Notes: generated by a model from the letters alone, not told the origin. DNA of 48,821 nucleotides from Dicyema japonicum (GCA_011109175.1 RDEW01000060.1:155933-204753), one strand, 5' to 3'; shown: positions 1-11,629, counted from the first letter of the stretch. Numbers and translations are program-made.

Positions 1-1786
1 AATCAACATTGATTAAACTAATATATAATCTTTCAATTTAATGTATATATGTGAAATGTATATTATGGTCTGAGAATAATCAAAAACATGACACATGCAA
101 AGCTATAAACACTGTTTACATGCAACGCGGACGTGAATTAACTGACTATGATTAGTCCAAGAATAACCCAAATTTCAGAAATTGGCAAAATGCTATTCCA
201 TCGAACATTTTGTCAATGCCATCAAGCACTAATCAAAGATCAGATACATACTATTGAAGTATACCTCTAATGGATCTAAGATATAACAATAAATACCTCT
301 GAGAAATCTGAGATATTTAAATATATCTCTGTAGAACTAATAAATGATCTTTTTGAAGGATAAATAAGGGTTAAACAAAACAACAAACAAAACAACAAAC
401 ACACAACAAACACACAACAAACACACAACAAACACATTGCACGGCACAAGTATTTAATATTAATTCATGAGACCACGGTTGGTTTACCATATTATAATAA
501 ATTTATTATAAAATTTTAAATTTATTTATAACTCAAAATGGACACGAGTTCTTAAAATGGACAAAAACACAAAGCTAAAGAATTCAAAATGGACACGTGT
601 TCTTATGGTCTAAACTGCAATCAGTCGACAGCAGAAGCTTGGAAAATAATTCGTAAAATTTCACCTCATTTCATACTCTATAATTCTCAATTTCCCCGCC
701 CTATTAATGGGCTTATCAAATCTGAATAAGCGTCTGTTTTGGTCTTCACATTTTTGTTAGTAGCAGATTTTTTCCACCTGAGTGACCGGAGTGAATAAAT
801 AAGTATTAAAGTCACTCACAGAAGCCTAGAAAATTATTATCGAAGCGGACTTGCAGGTCTGAATAATTACGGAACGATTTGACACCTCTATTATGAATTC
901 ATCTCCAAACGAATAAATTAGATAAAAGAATATCTTGTCGTTACATTTGTATCGGCTATCGGACTGCTCACGTGTAATCATATGCCTTATCAAAAAAAAT
1001 ATTTTTCGTAAAAAAAACCTTCAAGAAAAACAGAAACCACGTAATCCATGGAAGCTACCAAGAATAAATTAATCGCAGTTACTCTCGATTGCATGGATGA
1101 TTGACCTGACTGTGATATCATCAAAATGTAGAGACGATTGCTGTCTATATCCTGAAGCGCAGAGGATGTGTCTGAAAACTTGCAGTGACTTTGATAAAAA
1201 TACGAGAATAACCGATCCTTACGGTTTCCACTCTTATAAAAGCTTTGACTGCAAATACTAGGCGAGTCACGCTTATTGTACTTCACGGATTGTTTCTACG
1301 ATCGAAAAGCAAAGCTACTAACATGCAGGAGGCGGTCGAGTCTTTAACGGTATGAACACTTTACTATTTCACTTTGCGAAGACTTCTGTAAGGATTGTAC
1401 GATTAGAAGGGATTGTAGCGATGAGGAAAAACACATTTATCGGGAATCGTGAAGAGTTGGATGATACTAAATGATTTTTTAAAAATCTGTTATTCTCAGA
1501 AAATATCCTTAATTTTAAATTTTGATAGGAAAATAATTATTTTAAGAAGTGGACAGATTAGAAATATTTGAGTACGTTTTATAAAGATTCCCTTAATAGA
1601 AATCTGATGCGTACTGCAAGTAGACTTAATAACATTTTGAAAAAAGGAAAAGGACGTATCGTTTAAGTTTTTTCGACAAATATCATACGGAACATGAACC
1701 AGGCGAGAAGACTTAAATATTATTTAACTTGAGCCTCTCTCGCTATCTCTGTAGAAATCAACTTGTGCCGATTATTTTAGCGGAAT
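1..1786. other. AT-rich DNA without recognised gene
   Basis: I translated the longer open frames here, including one of 98 codons on the minus strand at 990-1286, and saw no family motif. The only structured element is the ACAACAAACAC-type simple repeat listed separately. Confidence 0.5.
374..436. repeat. AAC/ACACAAC simple tandem repeat
   Basis: A short array of ACAAACAACA-like and then ACACAACAA units lies next to an AT-rich stretch. The last four units are nearly identical with an 11-nt period. It is an ordinary microsatellite by appearance. Confidence 0.85.
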
Positions 1787-1851
1787 GTCGTCATTGGATC
1801 CACCTTACTAAGGAGACGTCTAATGCTTGGTCGGCATTTAAAAAGATCCAA
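1787..1851 (+). pseudogene. LINE linker fragment (paralogue of 27943-28012)
   Basis: About 65 bp that is similar to 27943-28012, starting GTCGTCAT and GGATCCACCT. In one shared frame both copies read RH-x-IHL followed by ET, NA, SA and KKI, which is the style of the basic linker between endonuclease and RT in LINEs. At the second locus a YADD reverse transcriptase motif follows, which supports a retroelement origin. Nothing recognisable continues at this locus. Confidence 0.4.
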
Positions 1852-3149
1852 ATATTCTTTGCACAGTGAGACAATTTCGTTACCAGGAAGAGGTTCTTTT
1901 TTGACCAGCTAGATAGCGGTGTAAATATTTAGAAACAGGAAAAAAATAGACAACACACTACGCTCCCTTGAGCAAATTTTAAGTCAAAGTAACTACACGC
2001 GAAATATACGAGCTATCATGACCAATTCTACTGGATTTCACCAGAATTGCAGCAATATTTAGCAGATTTACATGTGGTATTGGGATTTCTCGCAGAGTTG
2101 ATGACGTATTCCTTATGAGAACACAGTAAGGGTTGGTAAGAGCACAGAGTATAAGCACCTGTTGTGTGTCATCACAGTACATCTCCCAGGAGACAATGAA
2201 GTGAAGTGAAAAACTTAATTGAAAAACTTAAGTCTCCAATCAATTGTAAGTTCTTAGTACTCTGAATTAGCAGAGCCAACAAACATACTAGAATAATTAC
2301 TATTGATCACCTACTGAGAAATCTGCTGGCCATGGTGTTTTATCTCATATTTTTACTGTAATCCCCGGTTTGTTGTGATGCTTATTCTTATAATGCAAGA
2401 AACAGATTTCACTTGTTTCATTTACGTTATGCACAACTACTTTATCCTCAGCTAAATGGACAGTTCTAGAATTAGCAGCCAATAATCTGCTTGTTCCGTC
2501 TCAATACAACGGAAACTTCAGAGTCCTTCCATTTTTGTTAATTACCCAATCTCACTAACCAGTGGAATGTTGTCTAAAATATTATTGATCGTGAGACCTA
2601 TGTTTACTATAGATAATTTACTCCCCCGTTCACTATGATGAGTTCCCACGACTACAAAAATCGGATACTTTCTTTATTTCAGATGGTTCCGAAAGCGTTC
2701 GATTGAAACTCTCGTTATTTTAAATTTTATAAATAAGAGATAAAAATTTATAAATGATATTTAAAAAAAGTTAATTCTTTGTTGTTGGTAAAGTAAAAAT
2801 ATTTATCAAGAATAAATGTGATATCCATTGAGGGATCTGGCTAAGAACAGAAAAGCCTGGAACAAACTAACTCTTTCTCTTATATTTTTTGCTGCACATG
2901 CGAGGCTATAAATATTATCGCTCTTGTGAAAGTGCTAATAATAAATGTGATATCATTCAACTCTGAACCCTAAATGTACAAGTATGAGTACTTTACCTTC
3001 CATTTCCGCCAACATGATGATTTTTAAATTTCTTGCAATTTTGATTAAATTTGACTATGAATCACTCTTTCTAATTACATTTAATTTTGTCTAAGCGTCG
3101 TTTAGTCGTCAAAAATAAACTTAACCGAAAACTAGGAATTTGTAAGCAT
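1852..3149. other. AT-rich DNA without recognised gene
   Basis: No convincing coding region was seen. A minus-strand frame at 1979-2182 begins MYCDDTQ, faintly like an RT active site, but the sequence after it does not match a palm domain. The string AATAAATGTGATATC occurs twice, near 2812 and 2939. Confidence 0.4.
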
Positions 3150-3160
3150 TGTTGGTNTTA

Positions 3161-4670
3161 TTTCACTACCTAAAAGAGGAAATCTTCGTCGGCACTTTAA
3201 TACATTACATCCATATTTCAACAATGATTTTTCTTTAAATTCCATTGTACGTAAAGAGAAAGTCGAACAATTAAAAAATCTGTTTTTTCTCAACATATCG
3301 CTTGAAAAAACTTGTTAATTCGTCAAAATCCGCAAATTGCAACATAAAAATATATATCAATATAAAAATTATTATTTTTCATGTGGCTTGTTATGAGTGG
3401 TAGCAAAAAGTGTAAATTATATAAATTTAATGTCAAATGAAAAGAACACTATATTCTTACGATGCACATGGAAAAATGCACATGTTTGCTATGCAATGAA
3501 ATTATTTCACTACCTAAAAGAGGAAATCTTCGTCGGCACTTTAATACATTACATCCATATTTCAACAATGATTTTTCTTTAAATTCCATTTTACGTAAAG
3601 AGAAAGTCGAACAATTAAAAAATCTGTTTTTTCTCAACATATCGCTTGAAAAAACTTGTTAATCCGTCAAAATCTGCAAATTGCAACATAAAAATATATA
3701 TCAATATAAAAATTATTATTTTTCATGTGGCTTGTTGTAGCAAAAAGTGTAAATTATATAAATTTAATGTCAAATGAAAAGAACACTATATTCTTACGAT
3801 GCACATGGAAAAATGCACATGTTTGCTATGCAATAAAATTATTTCACTACCTAAAAGAGGAAATCTTCGTCGGCATTTTAATACATTACATCCATATTTC
3901 AACAATGATTTTTCTTTAAATTCCATTTTACGTAAAGAGAAAGTCGAACAATTAAAAAATCCGTCAAAATCTGCAAATTGCAACATAAAAATATATATCA
4001 ATATTAAAGTTATTATTTTTCACGTGGCTTGTTATGAGTTGTAGCAAAAATTAATACATTACATCCATATTTCAACAATGATTTTTCTTTAAATTCTATT
4101 TTACGTAAAGAGAAAGTCGAACAATTAAAAAATCCGTCAAAATCTGCAAATTGCAACATAAAAATATATATCAATATTAAAGTTATTATTTTTCACGTGG
4201 CTTGTTATGAGTTGTAGCAAAAAGTGTAAATTATATAAATTTAATGTCAAATGAAAAGAACACTATATTCTTACGATGCAGATGTATGCTATGCAATAAA
4301 ATTATTTCACTACCTAAAAGAGGAAATCTTCGTCGGCATTTTAATACATTACATCCATATTTCAACAATGATTTTTCTTTAAATTCCATTGTACGTAACG
4401 ATGCACATGTTTGCTATGCAATGAAATTATTTCATTACCTAAAAGAGGAAATCTTCGTCGACACTTTAATTCATTACATCTAAATTTCAACAATGATTTT
4501 TCTTTAAATTCCATTTTACGAAAAGAGAAAGTAGAGGAATTAAAAAAATCTTTTTTTTCTCAACATATAGCTTTTAAAAACTTGTTAATTCGTCAAAATC
4601 CGCAAATTGCATCATTGCGTGTCAGTCACCTACTTGCAAACCTTTTACTAATGGTGATGTTTTAAAATTT
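3161..4670 (+). repeat. Tandem amplification of the hAT finger segment
   Basis: The segment that starts TTTCACTACCTAAAAGAGG and encodes the second half of the finger recurs at about 3161, 3505, 3842, 4305 and 4430. A further truncated copy without the finger head begins near 4051. Spacing is about 340 bp in the first three copies and is shortened later by internal deletions. Each copy has the downstream part ending EKVEQLKN or similar. The single N at 3157 sits at the left edge. Copies are nearly identical, so the amplification is recent or comes from assembly. Confidence 0.85.
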
Positions 4671-4756
4671 TGTTTTTTTGGAAGTTGCTGATTTATTGTT
4701 TGGAGATATGATTCATGAGAATAAATTTTGAGTATATTAATGAACCCGGAAAATCG

Positions 4757-4840
4757 TTTTTGTCAATATTTTAATATTTATTGAATATTCGTTTATATAT
4801 TAATAATTATTCAAATTATTAAATAATATGTAATAAGTTA
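4757..4840 (+). repeat. AT-rich interspersed repeat, copy 1
   Basis: It begins GTTTTTGTCAATATTTT and continues to TATATTAATAATTAT. The same opening and a similar continuation recur at about 16753 and 18110 in the same orientation. In this copy it lies inside the decayed hAT element. Confidence 0.55.
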
Positions 4841-6003
4841 TTAAATGTTATTACTTATAACATTTTACATAATTAAAAATTGTTTCTGTTTGAGTTGTTT
4901 AAGTTATCTTATGATACAAAATATTTAAAAAATATTTGTATCAGGTTATAAAACTGTCAGAGATAATCTTCGAAGACCATTGGAAATTCTTTGGACATGT
5001 TCTAAACTTAGACAAGATGGTTAAACAAGGGATTAATTCTCACTCGTTTCAGAGAATTATTACCATATATTAAAAAATTTTTAAAAGAAATCAATAAGGA
5101 TTGGAATTTTTCTTATAATCCCGATTGGCTTTTAAACTTGGTATTGTTAACTGATATTACCACAAAATTGAATGAACTAAATTTGTAGTTACAAAAAACA
5201 ATAAATTTATTCTCGATATGATCAGCTAATAATTTTTTTCAAAATGAAGTTAGAATTGTGGATATCTCAAATCCAAAAGAAAATTTCACCCATTTTCCTA
5301 ATATTGAAGATGAATTCACAAAACAACTGGTTAATAAAAATCATGATGTCAAAGAATTGCTGTGGTACTACAAAATATAATGAACGAGTTTAATCACAGA
5401 TTTGGCTATTTTAAGGAAAAAACTCTTTTATGCACTTTCTTTGCTTCTCCGTTCATCGAGAGTGACCTCGAAAATGTTTCAGAATAATTTAGAAAGATTC
5501 TGACGTTGACCAAAAAAGATTCAAATAGAAATTATAAATCTAACAAATGACATCATTTTAAAAGTACATTCAAATGCCAACATGTGGAAATTTATGTCTC
5601 CATAAAAATATCCCATTTTGATTGATACGTATCAACGAATTTTTTCGTGCTTCGGAAGCACGTATTTATCCGAAACAAAATTTTTGAGCATGAAAATGAT
5701 TAAATCTCAACATAGGACTCCAAGATGGTCATCTAGGAACTGCGTGAGAATAGCAATAAGCTCATATAAGTCAGAATTCGAAATAATTGCAGAATTACAA
5801 TGCCAAAAATCCCATTAAATTTTTGTTATAAAATAATAATTCTCTCCCTTTTTGACGATTTTATTTCTTGTTCTTTTGTTTTGTTAAATAAATTCTAATA
5901 TTAAAAAATTATTATCAAAAAAATAAGTCGATCGCCAGAAAATAGCTATATAAAAAGTAGCTCGCGAGCGAAAAAGATTGGCCACCTTTGCCGTAAGTGA
6001 TTC

Positions 6004-6079
6004 ATTATTATTATTATTACACTCAGGATCACTGGGTCAAAGAGAAAGAAGTAAAAGTCTCATCTAGCTAAGTGATCCC
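6004..6079 (-). repeat. LINE 3'-end hairpin with (TAA)n tail
   Basis: Read on the minus strand, this is a hairpin with arms GGATCACT and AGTGATCC (6071-6078 and 6026-6033) followed by a (TAA)n tail at 6004-6020. The loop holds ACTTTTACTTCTTTCTCT, which is shared with the other copies. The arms differ from the GGATACAC/GTGTATCC version, but pairing is kept. Confidence 0.75.
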
Positions 6080-6333
6080 AGACCGAAAAGGAGAGGACGA
6101 GTCCTGAGGGGTCGAGAATCCTGAACAGCTTTTCTCATTGGACATGGTATCGGTTCAAAATTTATGTATGATTGTAGATAATTCGATAGTGCATGGAATA
6201 GAGGGCAGCTCGGTAGAATAACATCCTTTAAGAGTTTCCGTTGTAATTCGATTAAGAAATTTTCAATGAACTGGATTTTGTGTTCTGGTCCAATTAACCT
6301 TATTGCAGTCTCCTCAATTGCGGATAGTACCAA
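6064..6333 (-). pseudogene. LINE ORF C-terminal fragment
   Basis: An 89-residue open frame runs directly into the terminal hairpin and stops inside it. A neighbouring frame ends Ser-Gly-Ile-Thr-stop, like the other LINE ends in this window. No catalytic motif is visible, so the assignment rests on position: ORF end, hairpin, (TAA)n tail. The start codon is arbitrary because the 5' part is missing. Confidence 0.45.
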
Positions 6334-6503
6334 TGAGGAAGTGATTCATTGAATTCATTAAATTCATTCTGCAATCAACAAAAATTTAAGTTTTTTTTGT
6401 AAATATTAGTTTTTTTTGTAATAACAATCAATAAAAATTTAAGTTTTTTTTGTAAAAACACCCCACTTTATTTAACAAACAATAAAAAAGTTAATATATT
6501 TAA

Positions 6504-7172
6504 TCAACAACCTTCCTCGCCTGCCTGTTCGCCAGCCTCCTCAGGCAGGTTCGATTCTGGTTGTTGAAACAACTCCGAGAGCGCCTTGTCTAATTGAACC
6601 CTCTGCCCATATGGCATCTCAGGGCTCTGCCTCCTATACTCCAGTGTCAGGCTCTCTAGGGTCCGCTTTAACACAGTGGACTGTAGATAGGCCTGGAGCT
6701 TCCTATCTACCCCCAACTGCTTCAGATAACCCTTGTGGTACTTTGTTGCAATTCCTTCCCACGTCATTACTATAGGAATAACGAGGACCTTGCAACCAAA
6801 CATCTGCCCCATCTCGTTTGCAAGAAAGTCATACTTCCTTTTTTTCTCCACCTCCACAGTCTGCAAACGGTCTTGAGACGTGATGCCAACCTCTATGATA
6901 AGGACTTGGCCAGACTCCTTATCGTGTACCACAATGTCCGGTTTATTGTGCTTGACTAGCACCGAGGTACGGATAACACTGTCTACCTTAATTTGGACCC
7001 TGGTGTTCTCTACTACAGATTGCACCTTATGAGTCCGCAACTTTCTGGTTTGGCGAATACCATACTTATTGCATAGTAGAAGATGAAGACTCCTTACTAC
7101 CTCGTTGTGCCTCCACACATAGTCGTGGCAGAGCATGGATCCACATCGAGTGGCTAAATGATCAACCGACAT
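6504..7172 (-). pseudogene. C-terminal restriction-like endonuclease domain of an RLE-type LINE
   Basis: A 222-residue open frame. It opens with a zinc-binding and basic stretch (DHLATRCGSMLCHDYVWRHN, H/C residues typical of the knuckle before the nuclease in R2/R4/NeSL-like elements). About residue 78 follows KPDIVVHD, then IIEVGI and, further on, KKRKYDFLA, the PD...E...K pattern of the restriction-like nuclease that nicks target DNA for target-primed reverse transcription. The tail from about residue 180 is rich in Glu and Gln. It ends TGA at 6504. The RT part, expected upstream at higher coordinates, is not present, so this is a 5'-truncated copy. It is the longest undamaged frame in the window, hence probably a recent insertion. 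Confidence 0.75.
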
Positions 7173-7350
7173 GCTTTTTGACTTACAGTGTTCCTTTTAT
7201 CAAAGACAAACATGTCTGGCTTATTATGCTCAATGATTATGTAAGGTGTAAACTAACTCACATCAATTGACTGCACTGAATGAGTCTATATTTCCTTTCG
7301 CTTTTCAGACCAAATTCCTCATGTAAAAATGGTGATATCAGACTACTTTA

Positions 7351-7414
7351 ATTTAATTAACCCCGGAATAACGAGAAAGTCGACAAGAGTTATCGTCTAA
7401 TTATGTGATCCTGG
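7351..7414 (-). repeat. LINE 3'-end hairpin, diverged copy
   Basis: On the minus strand it has AGGATCACATAA as the first arm, a TTTCTCGTTATTCC second arm with weaker pairing, and a GGGGTTAATTAAATTAAA tail. Its loop and tail resemble the other hairpin copies. Confidence 0.5.
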
Positions 7415-7680
7415 TGTCCATACAAGTCCTTTTCATAGTTTGGAGTCCTGGATTAATCTCCACAACAGGGAAGGTTTCTTCTCGTATCTCTGTTGATGTT
7501 CGTTTGATGTTCGGCCCAAGGGGATTGGCAGGTGACTTTTCCATCTTGAAAAAGACCCAGTGGCGTTACACACTATTTCTTTTTGTCTTCTCACACAATC
7601 TCCATGCAGCATCTATCGCATTTTGCAGCACAGTCTTCTTCCACTTCCCACAAAGATCAATATCTTTAGTTCCCTGAAAA
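7405..7680 (-). pseudogene. Probable LINE ORF C-terminal fragment
   Basis: The minus strand can be read in two pieces: one containing LCGKWKKTVLQNAIDAAWRL, then, after a shift, a piece beginning MEKSPANPLGP and ending MDTRIT followed by TAA. The last codons Arg-Ile-Thr-stop lie in the first arm of the hairpin at 7351-7414, as in other LINE ends here. I do not recognise a catalytic domain; the call is from context. Confidence 0.35.
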
Positions 7681-8646
7681 ACAAGCTGTATTGCTAAATC
7701 AAACAAAGCGAAACCTCCAACCTTGGAGAATCAATTTATCTTAAAAGTTATAAGTAATAATACAAACATAATCTTCCAATAAGTTCTTGTATATGGCAGA
7801 GTGTTACCTCATTACCTTAATCTGATTCATTAAATTTCCTTACTGTAGTTCAGACAATAACTTCATAAAACACACATAATGCTTATGCCGCAAAAATTCT
7901 TCAATAATATCAAAATGTGTTTTCTCAATAGTTTCACTTGAAAAATTTTGTAACTTCTTGTGCGGATCTGATTGTACAGAAAAACAAACAACATCCTCTC
8001 AATAAAGTGATTGAACGTCCTCTTCCAATATAGTTGCGCGGTAAATATAATCTCTGTTTATAAGCAGGTTGAGATAATTCCCCATTCATGAGACCACTAT
8101 AATAGTTACAGACAAACTAATGGCAAATTAATTTATGATGTTTGAATTTTTCCAGCAAATTCAAGAACTTGCAGCAACTCTGTCGATCCCATCAAGCATT
8201 TAACTTTGACAACACCATAGAATTTCTCTAGGCAACATTGAAAAATTCTGAAAATCGTTTTCGAGTGATTTCAAAGCATCCAAATAACTAAGAGAAAAAA
8301 AGTCAACCTGCAATGACATTTGCGTTTCCTTTCACAATCAACAACTCCAGGATGTGAAATGTCCACAAACGAATGAAAGGATTGAAAGAGGCTGGTAGAT
8401 CCTCCAAAACTTACTTCTAGTAAAAAGAGGAATCAACTCTCTAGGAATCCAACGAACTCAGAACCACGAAAACCTTAGAAGACTTTGAATGCAAACAAAT
8501 ATCTTATATAGAGTCTAAATTGTATTCCAATGTCTAACAATGATAAGACAAAGTCTACACTTGACTTCTGGACGTGGACACAACTAGTTTGATAAGCGAG
8601 AACAGGAATGATTCAAAGAACTTCGACTCACTGGAATGTAATGACA
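7681..8646. other. No recognised gene
   Basis: Nothing with a family motif was found on either strand. Composition is slightly less AT-rich than its neighbours. The region ends where the left arm of the large inverted repeat begins. Confidence 0.4.
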
Positions 8647-8763
8647 ATAGAAACAGCACTCTCGAGGAATAAGACAAGCAAAGATTCATCGTCTGATATC
8701 CACGACAAATACCTCATAATTTTCACAAATTGGTGAGCAAAAATTTGAAAATATGGACATTTC

Positions 8764-9040
8764 AGGTCGCATGTCCTTCAACTGTCTCAAAATGGCGACA
8801 GCTCCGAATGCAAATGGAAGACAATACTTGTGTAAAATAAACAAATAACTTGGAAATGAATCATCATTCCGGCAATCTCGGATCTTAACATAAGAAGCTN
8901 TTCAGGTCGCATGTACTTCAACAGTCTCAAAATGGCGACAGCTCCGAATGCAAATGGAAGACAATACTTGTGTAAAATAAACAAATAACTTGGAAATGAA
9001 TTCATCATTCCGGCAATCTCGGATCTTAACATAAGAAGCT
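8764..9040. repeat. Local 136-bp duplication around a single N
   Basis: The stretch TTCAGGTCGCATGTCC...AACATAAGAAGCT at 8764-8899 is repeated at 8901-9040 with only two or three differences, and the two copies are separated by one N at 8900. The right arm has a single copy. This pattern is what an unresolved overlap between contigs looks like. Confidence 0.85.
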
Positions 9041-9241
9041 GCTTTTCCCACTAAAATCGCGGCATTTTCCATTCACCAAACTTAGCTAACATAAGAGAGG
9101 AGAAAATAGCATGTGATTGAATATTTCCGTTAACTAGTCGACCACATGTAATCTAGAAAACAAAAATTTATTTGATAATTAATTCAAGTAAATTTATTTT
9201 TAAAGTAATTTTAATTAATTAAAAAAAAGTAAAAATTCATA

Positions 9242-9311
9242 ATTTATTTTATTTATTAACCCCGGATACACCGAGAAAGAAGTTAAAGTAAACAACTAAT
9301 TAAGTGTATCC
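9242..9311 (-). repeat. LINE 3'-end hairpin stub with (TAAA)n tail
   Basis: On the minus strand: GGATACAC arm (9304-9311), a loop with TTAATTAGTTGTTTACTT, GTGTATCC arm (9264-9271), then GGGGTTAATAAATAAAATAAA. Arms pair perfectly over 8 bp. The same locus in the right arm is 31550-31624. Confidence 0.8.
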
Positions 9312-9665
9312 AATTGAAACGAAGTGGATTTCCGTTCTTCAGGAACGGTCTGTAAAAGGTCTCAGGAAATTCTACATTAGGAAAACTTTTTTAAGATAAT
9401 TTTAACAATATTGTGCAATCAATTACCTCAGCTGGATTACGTAATAAATTATTCAATTTTATTAAAAAATGTTATGATAACTAATAGAAAAGGGAGAACC
9501 AGATAATGGTCTCAAACATATTTTTTTTTTTTGTTTAGTGTAAGTCTTTATAAACGATCCGGTTCCTGGCCATGGAAACTCCCCAAAACATACCACAACA
9601 AAATGATTCAAATAAACATTCAAAATAACATGAAAATAATGGAAAACAAAATGTAATTTTTAGAT

Positions 9666-10077
9666 TTATTTTTTCACAACGTTTGGGGATTTGGGAGGAG
9701 TAGATTTCGGATGAGTTATGTTTGGAAGTTCTTGAGCCTTATATAAAGATTTAGGAACAGGCCGAGCCTTAAATACTTTTTGATTGGTATTGTCCTTTAG
9801 TGCAGAAACACTGGCTTAGTGGGTTTGTATTCAGGTTTGGGGGGTATATATCGAGTAGTAAGGATCTTTCTATTGAGAGGATTCGCTTTGAATGTTTTCC
9901 TTAGCGTTTCTTTAATCAATACCTTAGCTCATCCTCTTCCAACTGCTGGGTGCTCTTAATTTCACATTTTTTTGTCCTGCTAGCCGAAAACTTGAATTCT
10001 TTGGAATCGTAGGTTTTAGGACATTGTGAGGCTTCTAATTTCATTATTTTTGTTACCTTGTTATCCTGTTGAACTTC
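9666..10077 (-). pseudogene. TPX2: TPX2-like gene copy, frameshifted
   Basis: This is the left-arm copy of the TPX2-like gene described at 30783-31195. The two short introns are preserved with GT...AG ends, and the exon text is almost the same. One base is missing in the last exon compared with the right copy (CCAGTGTTTCTG here, CCAGTCGTTTCTG there, near 9812). The frame then reads KPVFLH and a stop, so about half of the last exon is lost. Either this copy is dead or the base is a read error. Confidence 0.55.
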
Positions 10078-11629
10078 TATTATTAAAATTACTTAATTAC
10101 TTTTATAATTTTTTTTGATACTCTAACGAATCACGAGGTAGCATTGCTCGACAAAATTCGTTGTATATTATTTATGTAATTTATTTATTTTATTTATTCA
10201 ATAAAATCAAAATTAATTAAATAAAATTGGTTATTTTAATTTAATTATCTAATTATAAATGTCATGATATTTTGCCATAAAATTCCATTTTAATGGAAAG
10301 ATTATTTTTGTTATTAATGAGTAAAATTATACAAAGATTTTTTTAATGTTTTACTTTTTATGAAGTTATAGATACAATTTTTGCCACTTTTTTGATTTTA
10401 ATGACATAATTCATTTTAATTGCCATAAATTCCATTTTTACAATTATTTAATTTTTTAATATAAAATAAAATAAGTAGGCACATAACACTAAAAGAGTAA
10501 TTAAATGAAGGAGAGTCCTGGTGTAGAGTCCAAATTTTCAGATCGGACTCAGATGTAATGCTTCTCAATAACTCTTAACTCTTTCCTTAATCAAATTGTT
10601 GTTGTTAGTCTCACGCAGATCCTTGGTGACCTTTTGGATCATTGATATATTTATTAAGCTAAAAGCCAATAAAAACAGATAGATTTTGAATGCTCTTATT
10701 CAGTAATTCAATTCTCTGAAGAAAAAAGTACTTAATGATCATGATTTCCAGATTAACCGACAAAAAAAGGATATTAGACGATCCTAATTTCCAGATTAAA
10801 TTTTAAGAAAAAATAAAGTTTTCTTGATTAAATCTAAAAGCAAAACTAATTTTGATTTCCTGATTAAATTCGAAGGATACAAGTGATTTCTTCGTAACCA
10901 TAAATGTGGTTATCATAACAATTCGGACGGTTAAGACTTAATGCTTTTATGTTTTGAAATTCAATGTATCCTATCGCACTTCTCTTAAAGTCAGAAGACA
11001 TTGGATATATTGAACTTTGTGAAATAAGGAAACATTTAAATGCCAGGATTTAAAACACGTTCAAATATAGTTGTTGAGTAAGCTAGACTGACAAGTCTGT
11101 GTCTTTCATACAAAATCTGAAATATTCAGAAGCCATATCGTTAGTTGACCCTGATAGTTATCGTGAAGGAAACGTCAATTACTTTGGCGGGAATAAGCAA
11201 ATAGACTGTTGAGATAATTAACAAAAACTTGTCTCCGTATTCACAAATTAGAGTAGCACGTGCCTCAGAGCTCTTTTCTGCACATCATTACGGCACTTCT
11301 TGAACAGATTAGCTTCTACAATGACTACATCAATGTTTGCATGACAACCGGTGCAAATGAAAGAAGGCAGTTCACACCTCCTCCCACTTGAAGAAACGTG
11401 AGGCACATGAGAATAAACTCCCTAGGTTTCCCGGAAATAAGCTCATGCCAAAAAGTAGTGCCAAAAATAATTAGCAATTCTTTTTTCTTCAATAGGCATA
11501 TTATCTTATTGGTCAAATGTGTTATTCGTCTACTTGTCAGGTGATGTCTTTTACATTCATCTTCAATCTCTAAGATTCTTGGATCCAACAGTCTTATGGG
11601 CCGTAATATAATTTTTTTATTATTTTACT

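Larger units (their letters stand above)
3150..5820 (+). pseudogene. Broken hAT transposase, GTF2IRD2/ZBED-like
   Basis: These are remains of a domesticated-type hAT transposase (the family of human GTF2IRD2, ZBED5 and SCAND3), which normally binds transposon ends and cuts DNA with an RNase H-like domain. In order: a BED-like finger (C-x2-C, then RRHFNTLH giving H-x4-H); a KPFTNGD / LEVADLLFGD segment at about 4640-4730; an LLTDIT..LNELN segment at about 5145-5190; KMKLELW near 5245; FASPFIESDLENVSE near 5450; and a hAT dimerisation-like end at 5618-5818 containing CFGSTYLSE, IKSQHR and VRIAISSYKSEFE. Frameshifts and stops interrupt it throughout, so no full protein can be made. The order of motifs matches the family along its whole length, which makes the identification firm even though the gene is dead. 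Confidence 0.8.
8647..11378. repeat. Left arm of 2.7 kb inverted repeat
   Basis: The reverse complement of this segment matches 29420-32115 almost base for base, from GTGCTGTTTCTAT at its left edge to GTGTGAACTGCC at its right edge. Small indels separate the arms. The right arm has about 35 extra bases near 32066-32100, and this arm carries a local duplication with an N at 8900. The arm contains a hairpin repeat copy and a TPX2-like pseudogene. Confidence 0.95.

Noticed and set aside
374-436. Telomere-like repeat near the window start
   Set aside because: ACAAC/ACACAAC units are not a known telomere motif and the run is only about 60 bp.
1979-2182. MYCDDTQ as a reverse transcriptase YxDD motif
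   Set aside because: Neighbouring palm motifs are missing and the following residues do not fit an RT.
3397-3919. Alternative plus and minus frames over the finger array
   Set aside because: They are other frames of the BED-finger segment; only the CLLCNEIISLPKRGNLRRHF frame matches a family.
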